Below are positions 61,848 to 64,000 of a DNA stretch of 64,000 nucleotides, one piece after another. The notes beneath the pieces were generated by a model that made no database searches, was not told the DNA's origin, and worked only from the letters and a program-made list of their open reading frames with translations. Position 1 is the stretch's first letter; each line of letters starts with the position of its first letter. A program made the position numbers and the translations under genes. Source of the stretch: Rhodococcus sp. 06-462-5 (GTDB lineage: Bacteria; Actinomycetota; Actinomycetes; Mycobacteriales; Mycobacteriaceae); assembly GCF_002258315.1 (NCBI RefSeq), contig NZ_NOYD01000023.1, positions 36,485-100,484 on the forward strand. The letters run 5' to 3'.

Positions 61848-62707
61848 CGCTCGAGACTCTTCGAGGTCTCGGGCGCGAGGGGATAGACGTTGGGTGTGCC
61901 GGTGATCGGGTCGGGGGCGACCATGCAGGGCAGCTCGAACACCTCCTCGACCAGTTCGGCAGTGATGACGTCGGCGGGTGCCCCGGTGGTGACGATGCGG
62001 CCGTCCTTCATCACGATCAGATGCGAGGCGTATCGGGCCGCCTGGTTGAGGTCGTGCAGAACTGCGACCAGCGTCTTGTGTTGCGAGTGAAGCGATTTGA
62101 GCAGCTCGAGAAGTTGGAACTGGTGAGCGATGTCGAGGAAGGTGGTGGGCTCGTCCAGCAGCAGCGTCGGTGTCTCCTGGGCCAGCAACATGGCCAACCA
62201 CACGCGCTGGCGCTGTCCCCCCGACAACTCGTCGACGAAACGACCCGACAGCTCGGTCACTCGTGTCGCTGCCAGGGCGTGCGCAACGGCTCGCTCGTCG
62301 TCGGGCCGCCACTGCTGGAACAGAGACTGGTACGGGTGGCGTCCACGTGAGACCAGGTCGGCGACGCGGATGCCGTCGGGTGCCAGGGGGCTCTGCGGCA
62401 ACAGCCCCATCCGCCGTGCGACGTCCTTGGACTTGTATGCGTCGATGTCCTTGCCGTCCAGCACGATCTGTCCGCTGCTGGGGCTGAGCGCTCGACACAG
62501 GGCGCGAAGCAGGGTCGACTTTCCGCAGGCGTTCGGCCCGATGATCACCGTGAACGATTCGGCCGGAATCTCCACGGACAACGCGTCGGAGATGACCCGC
62601 TCGCTGTATCCGAGGGTGACCTCGCGTGCTTCGAGTCGCGGCTGCCGCGAAACAGGTTGCCGGTCCGCGTGATTCGCCGTGCCGTCGATTCGTCCGGACG
62701 TGGTCAT
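61844..62707 (-). CDS. FecE/FepC-type siderophore ABC ATPase
   Basis: A 287-residue nucleotide-binding protein with Walker A IIGPNACGKSTLL, signature LSGGQRQRVWLA, Walker B LLLDEPTTFLDIAHQ and LHDLNQ, the standard motif set of iron-siderophore importers. It is divergent from the FecB-type lipoprotein with the IdeR-like box between. FecCD-type permease genes, which normally lie between, are not in the window. It leads the operon that includes the exporter-fold pair. Confidence 0.93.
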   Translation of the reverse strand: MTTSGRIDGTANHADRQPVSRQPRLEAREVTLGYSERVISDALSVEIPAESFTVIIGPNACGKSTLLRALCRALSPSSGQIVLDGKDIDAYKSKDVARRMGLLPQSPLAPDGIRVADLVSRGRHPYQSLFQQWRPDDERAVAHALAATRVTELSGRFVDELSGGQRQRVWLAMLLAQETPTLLLDEPTTFLDIAHQFQLLELLKSLHSQHKTLVAVLHDLNQAARYASHLIVMKDGRIVTTGAPADVITAELVEEVFELPCMVAPDPITGTPNVYPLAPETSKSLER

Positions 62708-62787
62708 CCTCGGGTGTCCTATCGACTCGGTTCGGGCAGTTGGGCTTGACGAGAGCTTTGGCCCGTTATTAACGTACAGCAGGCATA

Positions 62788-62806
62788 TTAGCGTAGGCAA
62801 ACCTTT
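62788..62806. promoter_or_regulatory. IdeR/DtxR-like iron box in the divergent promoter region
   Basis: TTAGCGTAGGCAAACCTTT matches 14 of 19 positions of the IdeR consensus by eye, with an intact TAGGC core. It lies 80 nt from the FecE-type and 56 nt from the FecB-type start codons. Confidence 0.68.
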
Positions 62807-62862
62807 GCGCGTCGGTGAGTGCCGATGCGAGGACGCCGCACTGCGGCACGGAAGGCAATCGA

Positions 62863-63855
62863 GTGACCTCGAAAACGTACAAGAAGAACCGGCTGATCGT
62901 GGCCGGCCTGTCGGCCGCGTTGATGCTGGCAGGATGCTCATCGTCGGGTGAATCGACCGACGCGACGGCAGGTGCCGCATCGGGCGACGGTGCGTTCCCG
63001 GCCACGGCGGAATCGGTCTACGGACCGGTCACGGTGGAGAGCAAGCCCGAGCGGATAGTGGCCACCGGATCGACGGTAGCGGCCATCATGGTTGCGTTGG
63101 GCGAGCAGCCGATCCTGATCGGCGAGGACGCACCGGACCCCGCGGACTACCCCTGGCTCGACGGTGTGTTCACCGGGGAGTTCGAGGACATCTGGACCGA
63201 CGCGGGTACGAGCCTCGAACTGATCGCAGGCCACGACCCGGACCTCATCCTCAACACCGGTTCGTTCGAGGTCGACGAGGGCATCTACCCCGACTACGAG
63301 GCCATCGCACCCACGTTCGTCGGCACCCAGGAGGGCATCAGCCCGGCCAACGATCTGCTGCTCGCATACGGCAAGTTGGTCGGCAAGGAAGCCGAGGCGC
63401 AGAAGACGCTCGACGACCTGAACGCCAGCTTCGATCCGCTCAAGGAAGGTGAATTGGCCGGGTTGCAGGGCAAGACCTACAACTACGTCTCCCTTCGAGA
63501 CGGCGCAGTGTTCAACATGCCCAACGGATCTGCCGTCGAGTACTTCGGACTCGAGCCGGCCGCGAACCAGGACAACAGCTGGTCCTCCAACGGCATCTCC
63601 TACGAGAACATGCGCGAATTCCAGGCGGACGTACTGTTCGTCGGTCTCGCCGCCGACGAGGACCGGGCTCGGTTGGAGCAGGATCCGCTGTTCCAGAACC
63701 TGCCTGCGGTCAAGTCCGGATCGGTGATCTTCTTCGACACGACGAACGAGCCGATCAACGGCTCGGTGCTCGAAGCCTCACCGCCGGCCGTCGACTACAT
63801 GCGTGAAGAGCTCACACCCCTGCTGAGCGGTCTGGGAGCCAACACCGCTGCCTGA
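62863..63855 (+). CDS. FecB-type iron-siderophore binding lipoprotein
   Basis: A 330-residue class III solute-binding protein. The signal peptide ends in LAGC (lipobox cysteine near residue 25), so it is anchored at the outer face of the membrane. The binding-protein blocks RIVATGSTVAAIMVALGEQP, WLDGVFTGEFEDIWTDAGTS and LIAGHDPDLILNTG are typical of FecB/FhuD folds. GAAGG precedes the GTG start. It is divergent from the FecE-type ATPase and ends at a strong terminator. Its ligand is likely a catecholate or hydroxamate iron complex. Confidence 0.92.
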   Translation: MTSKTYKKNRLIVAGLSAALMLAGCSSSGESTDATAGAASGDGAFPATAESVYGPVTVESKPERIVATGSTVAAIMVALGEQPILIGEDAPDPADYPWLDGVFTGEFEDIWTDAGTSLELIAGHDPDLILNTGSFEVDEGIYPDYEAIAPTFVGTQEGISPANDLLLAYGKLVGKEAEAQKTLDDLNASFDPLKEGELAGLQGKTYNYVSLRDGAVFNMPNGSAVEYFGLEPAANQDNSWSSNGISYENMREFQADVLFVGLAADEDRARLEQDPLFQNLPAVKSGSVIFFDTTNEPINGSVLEASPPAVDYMREELTPLLSGLGANTAA

Positions 63856-63880
63856 GTCCGCTCGAGCACCATCGATAGCC

Positions 63881-63926
63881 ACTGCGCCGCCGCCGGGTCG
63901 AACCCGGCGGCGGCGCAGTCGTTTTC
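63881..63926. terminator. Strong bidirectional terminator after the FecB-type gene
   Basis: An 18-bp perfect stem, starting ACTGCGCCGCC and ending GGCGGCGCAGT, with a three-base loop and CGTTTTCG after it. It separates the FecB-type gene from a convergent gene on the minus strand. Confidence 0.9.
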
Positions 63927-63939
63927 GTATCGACCGCGC

Positions 63940-64000
63940 TCAGCAGACCGGGGCTCGATCGAGTGACGACGAGAGGGCGTCGCGCAACTCGGCCACCGCC
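63940..64000 (-). CDS. 3' end of a minus-strand gene, cut by the window
   Basis: The frame reading AVAELRDALSSSLDRAPVC and then TGA is open to the right edge. Only about 20 codons are visible, so no family can be named. It is convergent with the FecB-type gene across the terminator. Confidence 0.5.
   Translation of the reverse strand, partial: AVAELRDALSSSLDRAPVC

Noticed and set aside
61848..62498. 794-residue fusion frame of the ABC half-transporter
   Set aside because: The extra N-terminal part is antisense-like text of the FecE-type gene in a different frame; a GTG start overlapping its stop explains the real gene.
1..64000. CRISPR arrays, rRNA operons and intact tRNA genes
   Set aside because: No regularly spaced repeat units, no rRNA segments and no complete tRNA cloverleaf were found; only two tRNA 3' fragments exist.

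Overview
The window is high-GC DNA whose genes, Shine-Dalgarno sites, IdeR-type iron boxes and catabolic gene families point to an actinomycete, most likely a Rhodococcus-like member of the Mycobacteriales. This is an inference from family composition; no rRNA or other marker gene is present.

Region 1 (1-14.6 kb) is catabolic. A LacI-family regulator (5368-6450) sits among two MFS transporters, a 2,4'-dihydroxyacetophenone-dioxygenase-like cupin, a hotdog thioesterase, a zinc alcohol dehydrogenase, a cyclase-family hydrolase, an SDR and an SCP2-alpha/beta-hydrolase fusion. Four near-identical 14-bp sites (consensus CTTAAACGTTTTAG) lie in front of these transcription units, so this reads as one LacI regulon. 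Next to it is a second cassette on the minus strand: LysR, amidohydrolase, metallo-beta-lactamase-fold hydrolase and a frameshifted fumarylacetoacetate-hydrolase-family gene.

Region 2 (15-24.7 kb) has a PAS-GGDEF protein, then a tightly overlapping seven-gene minus-strand operon: P450, [2Fe-2S] ferredoxin, ferredoxin reductase, LLM flavin monooxygenase, cupin, homogentisate-dioxygenase-like enzyme and alpha/beta hydrolase. It ends in a decayed SDR and is divergent from its own LysR gene. It looks like a complete hydroxylate, oxygenate, cleave and hydrolyse pathway for an unidentified substrate.

Region 3 (24.7-30.9 kb) is mostly decayed DNA: a frameshifted SugE/Gdx transporter, a broken tyrosine recombinase and a tRNA 3'-end fragment, with an intact DUF3089 esterase and a membrane GGDEF protein. 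Region 4 (31-36.1 kb) is a five-gene peptide/nickel-type ABC importer, divergent from an ArsR/SmtB sensor with an inverted-repeat operator between them.

Region 5 (36.4-53.4 kb) is an accessory island. It contains small orphan genes, three copies of a SUKH (SMI1/KNR4) immunity-type gene (one intact, one frameshifted, one truncated), a three-copy ~115-bp gene-start repeat, a 21-bp direct repeat flanking a module, possible nucleases, a recombinase, IS3 and IS21 remnants, a PIN-domain gene interrupted by TGA, and a TerD-domain gene. Its right edge is a 43-nt copy of the 3' half of tRNA-Pro(GGG), a classic integration scar.

Region 6 (53.7-64 kb) has a membrane protein, an ISAzo13-type transposase remnant and an iron/siderophore locus. 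The locus holds an aryl-acid AMP ligase, a 3-dehydroshikimate-dehydratase-like TIM barrel, a heterodimeric ABC exporter-fold pair with complementary degenerate ATPase sites, a FecE-type ATPase and a divergent FecB-type binding lipoprotein, with two IdeR-like boxes. The dehydratase and the changed substrate-pocket residue of the ligase both suggest a 3,4-dihydroxybenzoate (protocatechuate) route rather than the usual 2,3-dihydroxybenzoate.
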